Virus record (IMG/VR): IMGVR_UViG_3300025141_013870
Coordinates: 1 to 64,000 of that record
DNA: 64,000 nt
Direction: 5' to 3' (one strand)
From: a virus
Each line of letters starts with the position of its first letter. Position 1 is the first letter of the stretch. The notes under the pieces were generated by a model, which was not told where the DNA came from, searched no databases, and saw nothing but the letters and a program-made list of their open reading frames with translations. Below are positions 19,490 to 28,332 of the stretch, piece after piece. A program made the translations under genes and the position numbers.

Positions 19490-20087
19490 TAATTTAACGC
19501 TGTTAACAGAATGGACACCGCTCTCTTACACAGCAGAGATGATAAAAGAGTCAAAGGACTCTAATAATGGAAAAATAATGCTACGAGGAGTCTTGCAGAA
19601 ATGTAATACACTTAATCAGAATGGCAGAATATATCCTCGTTCAATTTTACAAAGAGAGGTTACAAATTATCAAAAATTTATATCTGAAAATCGTGCTCTC
19701 GGCGAGTGTGATCATCCAGATTCTTCTGTTGTTGAACTTAAAAATGTTTCTCACATTGTTCGTGAGGCAAATCTAGACGGAGACAATTTAGTAGGTGTTA
19801 TTGAGATATTAGATACACCAAGTGGAAATATACTAAAGAGTCTTATTGAAGCTGGAATAACATTGGGAATATCTTCTCGAGGTGTCGGGTCAACAAGAAA
19901 GGAAGGCGATACACAGATAGTTCAGGATGATTTCCAGTTAATCTGTTTTGATATGGTTAGTGAGCCTTCAACCCCAGGAGCATTTATGCTCCGAGAGGGC
20001 GCTAAAATATCAAAGGGAGACTTAAAGAAACATTTTACCACAACAGATAGAATTGATAGGATATTTAACGATATTTTATCTTGGTGA
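19482..20087 (+). CDS. Prohead maturation protease (gp21-like)
   Basis: 201 residues of the T4 gp21/S77-type serine protease fold: RIYPRSIL near residue 50, catalytic His in ECDHPDS near residue 77 and the nucleophile region GISSRGVGS near residues 129-137, then FDMVSEPSTPGAFM. It cleaves scaffold and head proteins during maturation. An AAGGAGG ribosome site and an eight-base overlap with the upstream gene support the start. Its presence as a separate gene shows that the ClpP-like protein at 59489 is not the head protease. Confidence 0.87.
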   Translation: MGDNLTLLTEWTPLSYTAEMIKESKDSNNGKIMLRGVLQKCNTLNQNGRIYPRSILQREVTNYQKFISENRALGECDHPDSSVVELKNVSHIVREANLDGDNLVGVIEILDTPSGNILKSLIEAGITLGISSRGVGSTRKEGDTQIVQDDFQLICFDMVSEPSTPGAFMLREGAKISKGDLKKHFTTTDRIDRIFNDILSW

Positions 20088-20092
20088 TAAGA

Positions 20093-20587
20093 ATGGCAAA
20101 GTTGACAAAGTCAGTTATAAAATCAATTGTAAAAGAATGCTTGGTTGAAATCTTACAAGAAGGATTGATGTCGGAAACTCCGAACATAAATGAATCTAAA
20201 AGAGCTCGCGCTAGATCAAACAATGCCCCTGGACAAAGAAAACGCCAAGAGTCAGCTAGAAGAATAGGACTTGACAAGATTGAATTTTCTAATCAGAGAA
20301 CGTTACATAATAAAAATCTTGATAAAAACATCAAGGAAGCTGCCAGCAGCATGACATCTGATCCTGTCTTATCATCTATATTAGAAGATACTGCAAAAAC
20401 AACTCTCCAGGAGCAGATTGTAGCAGAGCAAAAAGGTCCCACTGGAATATCAGTTCCTACATCTATGGCAGGAGACACGATGGCAAGAGCAGCTGCCATG
20501 TCGACTCCAGAAGATCTTTTTGGAGAGTCAGCTAATAAATGGGCAGATCTAGCATTTTCAGATCCCATAAGCAGAATACAAAATTAG
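20093..20587 (+). CDS. Hypothetical protein with N-terminal helix motif
   Basis: 164 residues from ATG 20093; a TTG at 20081 in frame overlaps the protease gene and is less likely. It begins with an amphipathic helix (KSVIKSIVKECLVEILQEGL), followed by a basic Arg/Asn/Gln-rich stretch and an acid-poor C-terminus. The helix resembles those of the genes at 10859, 20653 and the C-terminus of 50474. It lies among head genes, so it may be an internal head or core protein. No function recognised. Confidence 0.5.
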   Translation: MAKLTKSVIKSIVKECLVEILQEGLMSETPNINESKRARARSNNAPGQRKRQESARRIGLDKIEFSNQRTLHNKNLDKNIKEAASSMTSDPVLSSILEDTAKTTLQEQIVAEQKGPTGISVPTSMAGDTMARAAAMSTPEDLFGESANKWADLAFSDPISRIQN

Positions 20588-20597
20588 ACTAAATTCA

Positions 20598-20626
20598 TTG
20601 ACTATTTTATTAAATGTCTATATATG
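20598..20626 (+). promoter_or_regulatory. Candidate sigma70-type promoter
   Basis: TTGACT at 20598-20603 and TATATG at 20621-20626 are separated by exactly 17 bases in the gap before the gene at 20653. This is the best-looking -35/-10 pair seen in the window. It would start a transcript near 20633 covering the small head genes, scaffold and major capsid. Confidence 0.45.
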
Positions 20627-20652
20627 TATAGATGTTCTCTAGGAGGTTTAGA

Positions 20653-20907
20653 ATGTCTAGAAGGCTCACTTTTAAAAATCTAAAAAAGATTGTTTTAGAA
20701 GAAAAGAAAAAGATGCAAAAAGCTGGAATCATTCCTGTTGATGATGTCAAGACAGTGGAAAAGGCATGGGCAGGTGGCGATAATCTTGTTAATCAAATAG
20801 ATTTTGTTAAAAAACTAGGTATCAAGGAGTCACGGCTTAGAAGGAAAGCGCAAAAGATATCAAGAATAAGAGCTGAGATTAAGAGAAGATTAGTCAAGGA
20901 GCTTTGA
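20653..20907 (+). CDS. Small basic hypothetical protein
   Basis: 84 residues from ATG 20653, chosen because a consensus AGGAGG lies at 20641-20646; an in-frame ATG at 20632 has no ribosome site. Highly basic and helical: LTFKNLKKIVLEEKKKMQ at the N-terminus, then VKTVEKAWAGGDNLVNQIDF and a terminal helix rich in Arg and Lys (SRIRAEIKRRLVKEL). It could bind DNA or a core protein in the head, but this is only inferred from charge and position. Confidence 0.55.
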   Translation: MSRRLTFKNLKKIVLEEKKKMQKAGIIPVDDVKTVEKAWAGGDNLVNQIDFVKKLGIKESRLRRKAQKISRIRAEIKRRLVKEL

Positions 20908-20914
20908 TTAGAAA

Positions 20915-21562
20915 ATGTCTGATCTCGAGCCACTACCCGACGGATATCACTCTAAAAATCAAACGATGGTTGAACCTGACCCTCCTCGTGAGGGGTACGC
21001 TTCTGGAGGAGCTCTTGTAGGATATAGAAGTAACGTGATTCTTAAGGGGTCATTTCCTAACTCACCAGTGATGTGGAGTGACAATGCAGACGTTATCTTG
21101 ACTGATAAGAAACAGACAGAGATGTATAGAGATGATCTCTTGGAGGGTGGCATTTCTGGAGCTGGCTACCTATTTCCTGAGGGTGTTAGCTTTAACTACA
21201 GTGATTCTCCTGATATGGCTGATGTTGCAGGAGGAAACTTGGGCGGTGATGGAAAACCTGTTGGAGGAAAAACAGATTCAGATGTTCCATGGCCAGTTCC
21301 GACACCGGTTAACTCTTTAGGTACACCAACCGCTGCTGGATCTTATGGAATAGGCGCAACACCAGCATACCAGCTTGAATATGGCGGCCCAGCAATAAAG
21401 CAAAAGTCTATTAATTTTGGCGCGGGGCCATCATCGCCAGTAAATCCGTCTGCATCATCGGAAGATACAGCTTCACAAGACTTTACTAGTCTAGCGTTAG
21501 GTAAATCAAATTCTTTAAGGGTTGGATCGTACACGCCGTCAGATGATACAGGAGCCTCCTGA
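20915..21562 (+). CDS. Tandem paralogue 1, Gly/Pro-rich head-region protein
   Basis: 215 residues, rich in Gly, Ser, Pro and Asp. It shares a pattern with the next two genes: N-terminal NQTMVEPDPP, a GALVGYRSN segment, a KGSF..SPV segment, a middle Gly-rich region, and near the end INFGAGPSSPVNPSASSED. It is the longest of the three, with an extra Pro/Gly-rich insertion around residues 105-150. The stop overlaps the next start in TGATG. No family recognised; a virion surface or decoration role is possible given the place between protease and scaffold. Confidence 0.5.
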   Translation: MSDLEPLPDGYHSKNQTMVEPDPPREGYASGGALVGYRSNVILKGSFPNSPVMWSDNADVILTDKKQTEMYRDDLLEGGISGAGYLFPEGVSFNYSDSPDMADVAGGNLGGDGKPVGGKTDSDVPWPVPTPVNSLGTPTAAGSYGIGATPAYQLEYGGPAIKQKSINFGAGPSSPVNPSASSEDTASQDFTSLALGKSNSLRVGSYTPSDDTGAS

Positions 21563-22098
21563 TGTCAAGTGAGAATCAGACTATAGTTGAGCTTGAGCCA
21601 TCTTCTACAGGAGGGGCATTGGGTGAGAGAGATGAGTCAAAAATTAAAGCATCTTTTGTCGGATGCCCAACATTTGAGGGAAGCTATAGTATTGACAATG
21701 ATGTTAGACGACTATACATGGCTGAAGCCCTAGAGGCATCAGACGTTGACGGCTACGGCTTCGCAGATTTTAATACAAATTATTTAGAAAACGGAGCACC
21801 AGATCTAAGCACATGCGTAGAAGCAGGAGCAGATAATTCTGGAGGTCCCCAGCTAGGATATGCTTTGACAGCAGAGTCTGATGGTACAAAATCGTGGCCA
21901 ATACCAAACTCAGTATCTGCAAAAGGTGCAACATGGACTGCACAGCCAGCTCCAGTTTATCCAGCAGGCGTCAACCCGCCAACCCAGACAAATATAAACT
22001 ACGGAAGCGGCCCAGATGGACCGACAAGCCCAAGCAAAACATCAGACGATATTGCCACGCAAAACCCTTGGGATCTAGTTCTAGGATCTTCAACATAA
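21562..22098 (+). CDS. Tandem paralogue 2
   Basis: 178 residues. It matches its neighbours: NQTIVELEPSS, GALGERDESKIKASF, FADFNTNYLENGAPDLS, and INYGSGPDGPTSPSKTSDDI near the end. It contains two Cys residues, unlike paralogue 3. Start coupled to the upstream gene by TGATG with an AGGAG site just before. No function recognised. The conservation of both ends with a variable middle suggests that the ends fold together or bind a common partner. Confidence 0.5.
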   Translation: MSSENQTIVELEPSSTGGALGERDESKIKASFVGCPTFEGSYSIDNDVRRLYMAEALEASDVDGYGFADFNTNYLENGAPDLSTCVEAGADNSGGPQLGYALTAESDGTKSWPIPNSVSAKGATWTAQPAPVYPAGVNPPTQTNINYGSGPDGPTSPSKTSDDIATQNPWDLVLGSST

Positions 22099-22157
22099 TC
22101 GTGTTATTTTTTCTAGTTCCTTATATTTATATTATGAACACATGAGGAGAGTTAAAA

Positions 22158-22652
22158 ATGGCAGAACAACCACAGACAATCGTACAGCCTGCAGCGCCAG
22201 TAGATAAGCCGTATGGCGCAAGAAATGAGAGCAACTTACAATCGATTTTTGGAAGTTCTCCTCTCTATACTGACTACAATAGCGACGAAGAGGTGAAAGC
22301 ACTGTATCAAGATACAGTTCTAGATTCAACTGTTGAAGCCGGTCTAGGATTTGCTAATTTTAATACTGAATATACTGCAAACGGTGCACCCAATTTAGAT
22401 GAGGTCGAGACAGGAGGGGCTGGGAAGCCTGCAACTCCATATACGCCAAATCCATCATCTCCTGGACCGGGAAGTACCTCTGCTGCTGATCAACCTGAAT
22501 TTGCCGGAACAATCCCCGATAGCGCTCCAGAGTTTGGCTCTGGCCTTGGCGGGCTTGTATCTCCTAGCACGACAAGCGCTGAGATTGAAAAACAGACGCT
22601 TGGAGGATATATCAGTAAAAAGTCATACGCAGGCTCCGACGGCCAGACATAG
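22158..22652 (+). CDS. Tandem paralogue 3
   Basis: 164 residues. It shares PQTIVQPAAP, YGARNESNLQSIF, FANFNTEYTANGAPNLDE and the ending FGSGLGGLVSPSTTSAEIE with the two upstream genes. Clear GAGGAG ribosome site. The 59-base gap before it contains TATATTTATATTAT, which could hold a promoter but has no convincing -35 box. Function unknown; same inference as for the other copies. Confidence 0.5.
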   Translation: MAEQPQTIVQPAAPVDKPYGARNESNLQSIFGSSPLYTDYNSDEEVKALYQDTVLDSTVEAGLGFANFNTEYTANGAPNLDEVETGGAGKPATPYTPNPSSPGPGSTSAADQPEFAGTIPDSAPEFGSGLGGLVSPSTTSAEIEKQTLGGYISKKSYAGSDGQT

Positions 22653-22658
22653 GACAAC

Positions 22659-23378
22659 ATGGCAACACGGCTTTACTATAATCCTGCCTCTGCGACAGGT
22701 GATCAGAGGACAGGACACGGTTACGGTAAGGCGCAGAAGATACCTAGCATGGGAACCGGATCAGGTTCAGAAACAATTATGGGATCTTCAGAGACTGGAA
22801 TATATTCTGAACCAGTTGAAGATGACGATGAAGAAGAAGATGCCTTTGATGACAAGGATGAGACAGATAGATTTGTCAAGATGATAAATAAAAATGTTAT
22901 GGATCCTGATCCTGCATTCTGGCCTCGTGCTGATAGAGGTTCTCTGGGACAGACAAGCATAGGCTGGGGTCTTGGTCTCGGAGCAGTTGGAATAGGTGAG
23001 GCAAACTATAGAAGAGCAACTGGACAAAAGCTTCCAGTACAAAAAGGGCAACCTCTTCCGGGTGCATCCAAAGGTATAGCTCCGTTTCCAGGCTCAGTTC
23101 TTTATCCTAGCGGATTTGACGGACCGCCGCTGGGAACTGGAAATGCAAATCAGGCATTTAATACAACAGGGCCATACAAGAGAACAGGCACACAATATGG
23201 CTCATCTAGAGCGCCAATAGATGTCCCGCAGGAAGAAGAGCTTCCCGCAATGAATTATTTGGATATTCTTGATCTAGATGATGACGAGAGATCAATAGTT
23301 AGACAGAGAATTAAAATAATGAAACTATTAAATCGAATTGATGAGCTTGATTTAAATGTAAATTTGGATTCAGCATAA
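22659..23378 (+). CDS. Hypothetical protein, head region
   Basis: 239 residues. A Gly/Ser-rich N-terminus leads to a strongly acidic patch (EPVEDDDEEEDAFDDKDE) near residue 50, then a Gly/Pro-rich middle with several short GxxLPxG repeats, and an acidic C-terminal helix (NYLDILDLDDDERSIVRQRI). It is not a fourth copy of the three preceding paralogues. Position directly before the scaffold gene suggests a head or core protein. No family recognised. Confidence 0.45.
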   Translation: MATRLYYNPASATGDQRTGHGYGKAQKIPSMGTGSGSETIMGSSETGIYSEPVEDDDEEEDAFDDKDETDRFVKMINKNVMDPDPAFWPRADRGSLGQTSIGWGLGLGAVGIGEANYRRATGQKLPVQKGQPLPGASKGIAPFPGSVLYPSGFDGPPLGTGNANQAFNTTGPYKRTGTQYGSSRAPIDVPQEEELPAMNYLDILDLDDDERSIVRQRIKIMKLLNRIDELDLNVNLDSA

Positions 23379-23403
23379 TAATTAAGAATTAAGAGGGCGC
23401 ACT

Positions 23404-24909
23404 ATGTCACAAACACTTTATACTGAGGCGATAGCCGAAGCGAAACTTTTAAGAGACACAGCTGAACAAAATGCTAAAAATGCTATAATAGAAGCTGTTA
23501 CTCCTAGAATTAGAAATTTTATAGAGGAACAGCTTATAGGGAAAGAGTCTTCATCACAACATGGTGATGACGATATACTCGGAGATGTTGCTTCATCTAT
23601 AGTTTCTGAAAGTAGAGAGGGAGACGTAATGCTGGATGAAGATGCTCTAATGTCTCTTTTAGAGGTTTTCGGAGGAAAGGATATATCGAATACAAGATCT
23701 AATAATGCAGTCAAGAATGCTCTCAAGGAGTCATTTGATTCCTTAAAGCTGTCAGATAAGGAAAAATTGATGCAGGCAGCAAACAAACTTAACGAAAGCC
23801 TAGATCTTTTTGAAGACAGCGTAATACATAATGATGTACGTATTCAACAGGAGAATTCCAGAATGTCCAGATTTAAAGATGTTCTTTATGAGGTAGACCT
23901 CGACGAACTAGCAGATATGGCAGCAGCTATGATGGAACAAGATGACGACGACACCAGAGAAGGTGAAGACAAGCTTGAGCTGGAACAGGATGCTGACGAC
24001 AGCGATGAAGACAGGAAACTTGATGAGATTATGAGTATCTTGGGCTTGAGTCATCTTAATGAAGATGTTATTGAGATCGATTTGGGTGACGCAGAGCTGC
24101 CTGATGATGTCCAACTTGCTGCTCGTCTAGTTGTAGATGAAGAAGAGGGCGAAGAGGTCGAAATAGATGTGGAAGCCGAGGAAGAGATGCCTCTACCCGG
24201 TGAAGAAGAAATAGAAGTAGGTGAGGAAGAGGTCGAGGATCTTGATGAGGTTTTTGATATCGATCCTAACATGCTAAGATCAGAGATCAGACGATTGCGT
24301 CGTGGAATCTCTGAAGCGAAAGATTTAGCCCAGTTAAAGGGTATTAAAAATGACATGGCACATAGCTGGGGCGGAAAAGGCAACAGTAAGGCTGGTCTTA
24401 AAGGCGCTTATGGCGGACCTGGAAAAGGAAAGGCAGGCGTCATTGGTTCGTATGGTGGAGGAAAGGCATCTGGTGATCCTTTAAAGGTGACGCTTAATAA
24501 GCTGTCTGAAGCTATAAAGAAAGAGAGACGCACAAATCGATCTCTCAGTAGAAGGCTCAGTGAATACAGAAGTGCAGTTGAAACACTTCGTGAGCAGTTA
24601 ACAGATCTTAATCTGTTTAACGCAAAACTTCTCTACGTTAACAAGCTTTTGCAAAACAAGGACGTTTCATCCTCTCAGAGGAGAACTGTCGTTGAGTCAA
24701 TTGACAACGCTAAGAGCTTGAGAGAGGTTAAGTTAGTTTATAGGACTTTAACAGAATCCTTTACGAAGGGTAATGGGGGAGTCTTAAGAGAATCTGCGAC
24801 ACGTCGCACACTCGGTTCATCTTCAAGGGTTGCAGGCAGATCTTCATCTGACAATGCTTCAACTGAGGTTAATCGTTGGGCGGTGCTAGCAGGAATTAAT
24901 AATGAATAA
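23404..24909 (+). CDS. Prohead core scaffold protein (gp22-like)
   Basis: 501 residues, almost entirely charged and helical, as expected of a scaffold. Residues about 176-282 are extremely acidic (runs such as DEEEGEEVEIDVEAEEEMP), followed by a Gly/Lys-rich stretch with repeats GKGNSKAGLKGAYGG and GPGKGKAGVIGSYGG, and a coiled coil near residue 370-400. In T4 the gp22 scaffold gene lies between the protease and gp23, the same place as here. It would be cleaved by the gp21-like protease. Assignment rests on position and composition more than on sequence motifs. Confidence 0.65.
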   Translation: MSQTLYTEAIAEAKLLRDTAEQNAKNAIIEAVTPRIRNFIEEQLIGKESSSQHGDDDILGDVASSIVSESREGDVMLDEDALMSLLEVFGGKDISNTRSNNAVKNALKESFDSLKLSDKEKLMQAANKLNESLDLFEDSVIHNDVRIQQENSRMSRFKDVLYEVDLDELADMAAAMMEQDDDDTREGEDKLELEQDADDSDEDRKLDEIMSILGLSHLNEDVIEIDLGDAELPDDVQLAARLVVDEEEGEEVEIDVEAEEEMPLPGEEEIEVGEEEVEDLDEVFDIDPNMLRSEIRRLRRGISEAKDLAQLKGIKNDMAHSWGGKGNSKAGLKGAYGGPGKGKAGVIGSYGGGKASGDPLKVTLNKLSEAIKKERRTNRSLSRRLSEYRSAVETLREQLTDLNLFNAKLLYVNKLLQNKDVSSSQRRTVVESIDNAKSLREVKLVYRTLTESFTKGNGGVLRESATRRTLGSSSRVAGRSSSDNASTEVNRWAVLAGINNE

Positions 24910-24948
24910 CACGAACAACTGCACAATCAATCATATAAAGGAGATAAA

Positions 24949-26913
24949 ATGTCTAAGTCGTTCACACTTAATCAGCTAACCGAAGGCATTCGCGAAAGAA
25001 ACGTGGGTGCTGAGGGTATGCGACTTGTAGAAAAGTGGACCAGAACAGGTCTTCTCCGTGGTCTTCACGATCATGGACGCGAGACCATGTCACGTCTTCT
25101 AGAGAATCAGGCTGCACAGCTATTGAGAGAGCAAAACTCTCTCTCAACAGGCGGTGGTAACCTTACTTCTTCTGGAGACATCCGCGGTTTTACAAACATC
25201 GCTTTCCCAATCGTTCGTCGAGTCTTCGGCGGACTTGTTTCAAATGAACTTGTTTCAATTCAGCCTATGAGCCTTCCATCTGGTCTGCTCTTCTATCTGG
25301 ACTACACATATGGATCCAGTGTTGGTGGCGACGCCAGCACAACCACAGGTGCTCCGGGAACCTTGGCTGCATCACAGTTCACTAGAGGCCAATCAATCTA
25401 CAACCTTCCGACAGGTAAGGGTGTCCGCTCAGGATCTCTCGCTGTTGGTGGCCAGTATGACCTGGTTGGATCAACCTATTCTAAGGTCCACGCAAAGGCA
25501 ACAGGCACAAACCTGACGCTTATCGCATCTGGTGCTTATAATGGTAATTCAACTTTGACTGCAAATACTCACCTATGGGCAACAGGATCTGATGGAAAGC
25601 TTCTTCAGTTTGACCCACAGATGACAAATGTTATTGAGGATAACCTCTCTAGCACTGTTCCTGCTGCACTTGGTAAGTTCCAGGCGCTCATATTTGACCT
25701 TACTGCGTGGCCCGCTAACTCTGATCTCTCGCAGATCAAGGGTGTTGGACTCTATTCTAACTCTGGTACCGGCGGTGCAGCTGTTGTTGCAGCGGCTGGT
25801 CTTCACGAGCTTACCATAAATGAGACAAACGTTCTTCAGGGAGGCTCTGGCCTCGTTAACGTTCGTCGTCTTACGCAGCTTGGAACCTACACGGGCGGAG
25901 TATTCACTCCACAGCCTTTGGCTACAACAAACACTGCGAATGGCGCGATCCTAATGGTTGTCACAGGAACACTGCTAGGAAATGCTGCGATGCAGCCAAG
26001 CACTACGGATCATAACCTCACAGCGTCATACGTTCTTGGTGCAAGCCTTAACGTTGACTCAAGTGCGGGTGATACGTTGACAATTCCAGCATTTGAGTCT
26101 AACTTTGGAACAACTCCAGACCCAGTCATTCCTGAAATTGACATAAAGATTGAGTCAATCGCTGTAACAGCTCAGACACGCAAGCTCCGTGCTCGTTGGT
26201 CACCAGAACTCGCTCAGGATTTGAACGCCTACCACAGCCTTGACGCTGAGGTCGAGCTTACTCAGATCCTATCCGAGCAGATCGCTCTTGAAATCGATCG
26301 TGAGATTCTTAATGACCTTCTTACTGAAGCTCGTGGTGCTAACTACTACTGGTCAAGAATGCCAGGTAACTTTGTTAACAAGACTTCTGGCGCTGTTCAG
26401 CAGAAGGCGTCTACGTTAGCAACAGGACCTCAGTTCACCGGTACAGTTCGCGAGTGGTATGAGACTCTGGTAGAGACCATCATAGATGTCGCAAACCAGA
26501 TTCATCGTAAGACTCTACGTGGCTCTGCTAACTTCGTTGTGACGTCACCTGAGGTTTCTACAATCTTTGAAGCTTCGGTGCTTTACAAGCCAAACATCAG
26601 CATGGATGGGCAGGGACAGATGGGTAATCCATTCACTCTCGGTGCAACCCCTGTTGGAACAATTAGCAACCGTTTTACGGTCTACAAGGATCCTTACTTC
26701 CCGCGGAACAAGATCCTCGTCGGTTATAAGGGCGGAAGTTATCTTGAGACTGGGTACGTATACGCACCCTATGTCCCGTTGATTGTTACGCCAACCATCT
26801 TCGCTCCCGAAGACTTCACACCCCGTAAGGGCGTGATGACCCGCTACGGGAAGAGAATGGTTCGCGCTGACTTCTACGGAACAGTTACAGTCATGGATAT
26901 GAATGTAATCTAG
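24949..26913 (+). CDS. Major capsid protein (gp23-like)
   Basis: 654 residues. The N-terminal region has gp23-type motifs: SSGDIRGFTNIAFPIVRRVF and LPSGLLFYLDYTYGS, and the C-terminal half has KLRARWSPELAQDLNAYH, EIDREILNDLL and the end VMTRYGKRMVRADFYGT. It forms the hexamers of the head. Codon use differs from its neighbours, with many CGT/CGC arginines and AAG, as expected of the most expressed phage protein. Ribosome site AAGGAG. It is followed by a strong terminator at 26935. Longer than T4 gp23 (521 residues), with an insertion around residues 120-370. Confidence 0.93.
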   Translation: MSKSFTLNQLTEGIRERNVGAEGMRLVEKWTRTGLLRGLHDHGRETMSRLLENQAAQLLREQNSLSTGGGNLTSSGDIRGFTNIAFPIVRRVFGGLVSNELVSIQPMSLPSGLLFYLDYTYGSSVGGDASTTTGAPGTLAASQFTRGQSIYNLPTGKGVRSGSLAVGGQYDLVGSTYSKVHAKATGTNLTLIASGAYNGNSTLTANTHLWATGSDGKLLQFDPQMTNVIEDNLSSTVPAALGKFQALIFDLTAWPANSDLSQIKGVGLYSNSGTGGAAVVAAAGLHELTINETNVLQGGSGLVNVRRLTQLGTYTGGVFTPQPLATTNTANGAILMVVTGTLLGNAAMQPSTTDHNLTASYVLGASLNVDSSAGDTLTIPAFESNFGTTPDPVIPEIDIKIESIAVTAQTRKLRARWSPELAQDLNAYHSLDAEVELTQILSEQIALEIDREILNDLLTEARGANYYWSRMPGNFVNKTSGAVQQKASTLATGPQFTGTVREWYETLVETIIDVANQIHRKTLRGSANFVVTSPEVSTIFEASVLYKPNISMDGQGQMGNPFTLGATPVGTISNRFTVYKDPYFPRNKILVGYKGGSYLETGYVYAPYVPLIVTPTIFAPEDFTPRKGVMTRYGKRMVRADFYGTVTVMDMNVI

Positions 26914-26934
26914 TCCAAAGGTTAGTGGATAACT

Positions 26935-26965
26935 GAGGCGCCCTTCATCGGGCGCCTCTTTTTTT
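26935..26965 (+). terminator. Rho-independent terminator after capsid gene
   Basis: Perfect 9-bp GC-rich stem GAGGCGCCC / GGGCGCCTC (26935-26943 with 26950-26958), six-base loop, then seven T residues. It closes the head transcription unit. Confidence 0.93.
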
Positions 26966-26994
26966 GCATATTTTTTATGATAATTTGTTATAGT
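26964..26994 (+). promoter_or_regulatory. Weak candidate promoter after the terminator
   Basis: TTGCAT at 26964-26969 and TATAGT at 26989-26994, spaced by 19 bases, follow the terminator directly. A transcript from here would have a leader of about 145 bases before the gene at 27148. The spacing is long, so confidence is low. Confidence 0.28.
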
Positions 26995-27038
26995 AAAAAA
27001 AAATCTTAATTTAATATCAACCCTGCGATGCGTGATAA

Positions 27039-27078
27039 CACATAATGCTATTATGTGAAACTTGTCTATTTTTTCACA
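27039..27078 (+). promoter_or_regulatory. Two mutually exclusive hairpins in a leader
   Basis: CACATAAT (27039-27046) pairs perfectly with ATTATGTG (27050-27057) around a three-base loop. TGTGAAA (27054-27060) pairs with TTTCACA (27072-27078) around an 11-base loop. The two share bases 27054-27057, so only one can form at a time. The first is also a DNA palindrome that could be a repressor site. Whether either acts is unknown. Confidence 0.4.
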
Positions 27079-27147
27079 CAATAGAGAGTGAGAAAGTGAT
27101 GAATTAACGAATATTTATGATTAAGAGTGTGATCTTAGGAGATACAG

Positions 27148-28329
27148 GTGGCGACATTTTCCAATACAACAAGCCCAACACCGTTTGGATTTTTTGATAA
27201 TGATGCTGATTTTAAACTTGAGGCCAATCATGTTGTCACATTTATCAAGAGAAAACTGGGAGACGATGTCCTTAGTGTTGAGCTAACAAATAAGCAAATT
27301 TGGGCCAGCTTAGAGGAGTCTGCACTAGAGTTTGGATCAATATTAAACCAGTATCAAGCAAAGTCGCAGATGGTCCAGTTTCTTGGAATGCCAACGACTG
27401 GGTCAGATGGAGCAATTTCGGGATCAGAGGGAAAATATCCTAGGGAAAATCTTGACTTTTTAACAAGAGTGGCTGAGCCATATGCTTCAGAGGCTGGCAT
27501 TGGTGGATCATATAACATGATATCAGGATCAATTAATCTCACACAAAGTAAACAAGATTATGATATTTATAAGGATCTTAGAGATGGTAGTGGAAATCTT
27601 GTATTTTCATCAAGTTTAAATCCGCTCAGAACAAAACTACAGATTAGTGAGGTCTTTCACTTCTCTCCTCAGGCTGCATATAGGTTTTTTGATACAACTT
27701 CAGCTATAAACTATCTTAACAATGAGTTTAGCTTTGAATCATTTACGCCTGAAACTATTTTTTACGTTCTTCCAGTTTTTGAAGATATACTAAGAGCAGG
27801 ACAGCTTGATATTTCAAATAGAGTAAGAAGATCAAACTACTCTTACAAGATAGTAGGAACACATATAAGAATCTTTCCTGCACCTACAGATGTCACTCCC
27901 CAGAAGCTATTTTTAAGAGTCAAGTTTTTCTCTAATCCCCTAGATCCGGCATACCAAGATGACACTATAAAAGGAGTGTCTAATCTATCTGACATTCCTT
28001 TTGGAAATCTTGAATATAAAAATATTAATAGCATTGGAAGACAGTGGATAAGACAGTATTCCCTAGCTGTGAGCATGGAGATGCTTGGATTAATTAGATC
28101 AAAATTTGGATCTGTTCCTATTCCGGGTTCTGACTTAACATTAAACGGATCTGATCTTGTTACAAAGGGCAGGGAAGATAAAACTAACCTAAAGACTCAG
28201 CTAAAAGAAATGCTTGAGACAATGACATATGATAAGCTTTTAGAAAATGCGGCTGCACGAGCTGAATCTGTTAATAAACAATTAAAATATGTTCCCATGC
28301 CTAACGGCTGGTCGATCTTCATGGGATAA
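27148..28329 (+). CDS. Neck protein (gp13-like)
   Basis: 393 residues, starting at GTG 27148 with TAGGAG upstream. The N-terminus carries FFDNDADFKLEANHVVTFIK and the middle VFHFSPQAAYRFFDTTSAIN; the C-terminal part has SIGRQWIRQYSLAVSMEMLG. By order (capsid, this gene, a second small gene, tail completion, sheath) it fills the gp13 neck slot of T4, where the protein joins the portal to the tail. Length is similar to T4 gp13 (309 residues) plus insertions. Assignment is mainly by position. Confidence 0.65.
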   Translation: MATFSNTTSPTPFGFFDNDADFKLEANHVVTFIKRKLGDDVLSVELTNKQIWASLEESALEFGSILNQYQAKSQMVQFLGMPTTGSDGAISGSEGKYPRENLDFLTRVAEPYASEAGIGGSYNMISGSINLTQSKQDYDIYKDLRDGSGNLVFSSSLNPLRTKLQISEVFHFSPQAAYRFFDTTSAINYLNNEFSFESFTPETIFYVLPVFEDILRAGQLDISNRVRRSNYSYKIVGTHIRIFPAPTDVTPQKLFLRVKFFSNPLDPAYQDDTIKGVSNLSDIPFGNLEYKNINSIGRQWIRQYSLAVSMEMLGLIRSKFGSVPIPGSDLTLNGSDLVTKGREDKTNLKTQLKEMLETMTYDKLLENAAARAESVNKQLKYVPMPNGWSIFMG

Positions 28330-28332
28330 TAA

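Noticed and set aside
22399-22884. 161-codon + strand frame
   Set aside because: It overlaps the end of paralogue 3 and the start of the next gene, both of which have ribosome sites and better composition.
24120-24240. Repetitive GAA/GAG-rich DNA
   Set aside because: Explained by the acidic low-complexity region of the scaffold protein rather than a DNA repeat with its own function.
27045-27107. 20-codon leader peptide frame
   Set aside because: No ribosome site before its ATG; kept only as a remark in the leader hairpin finding.
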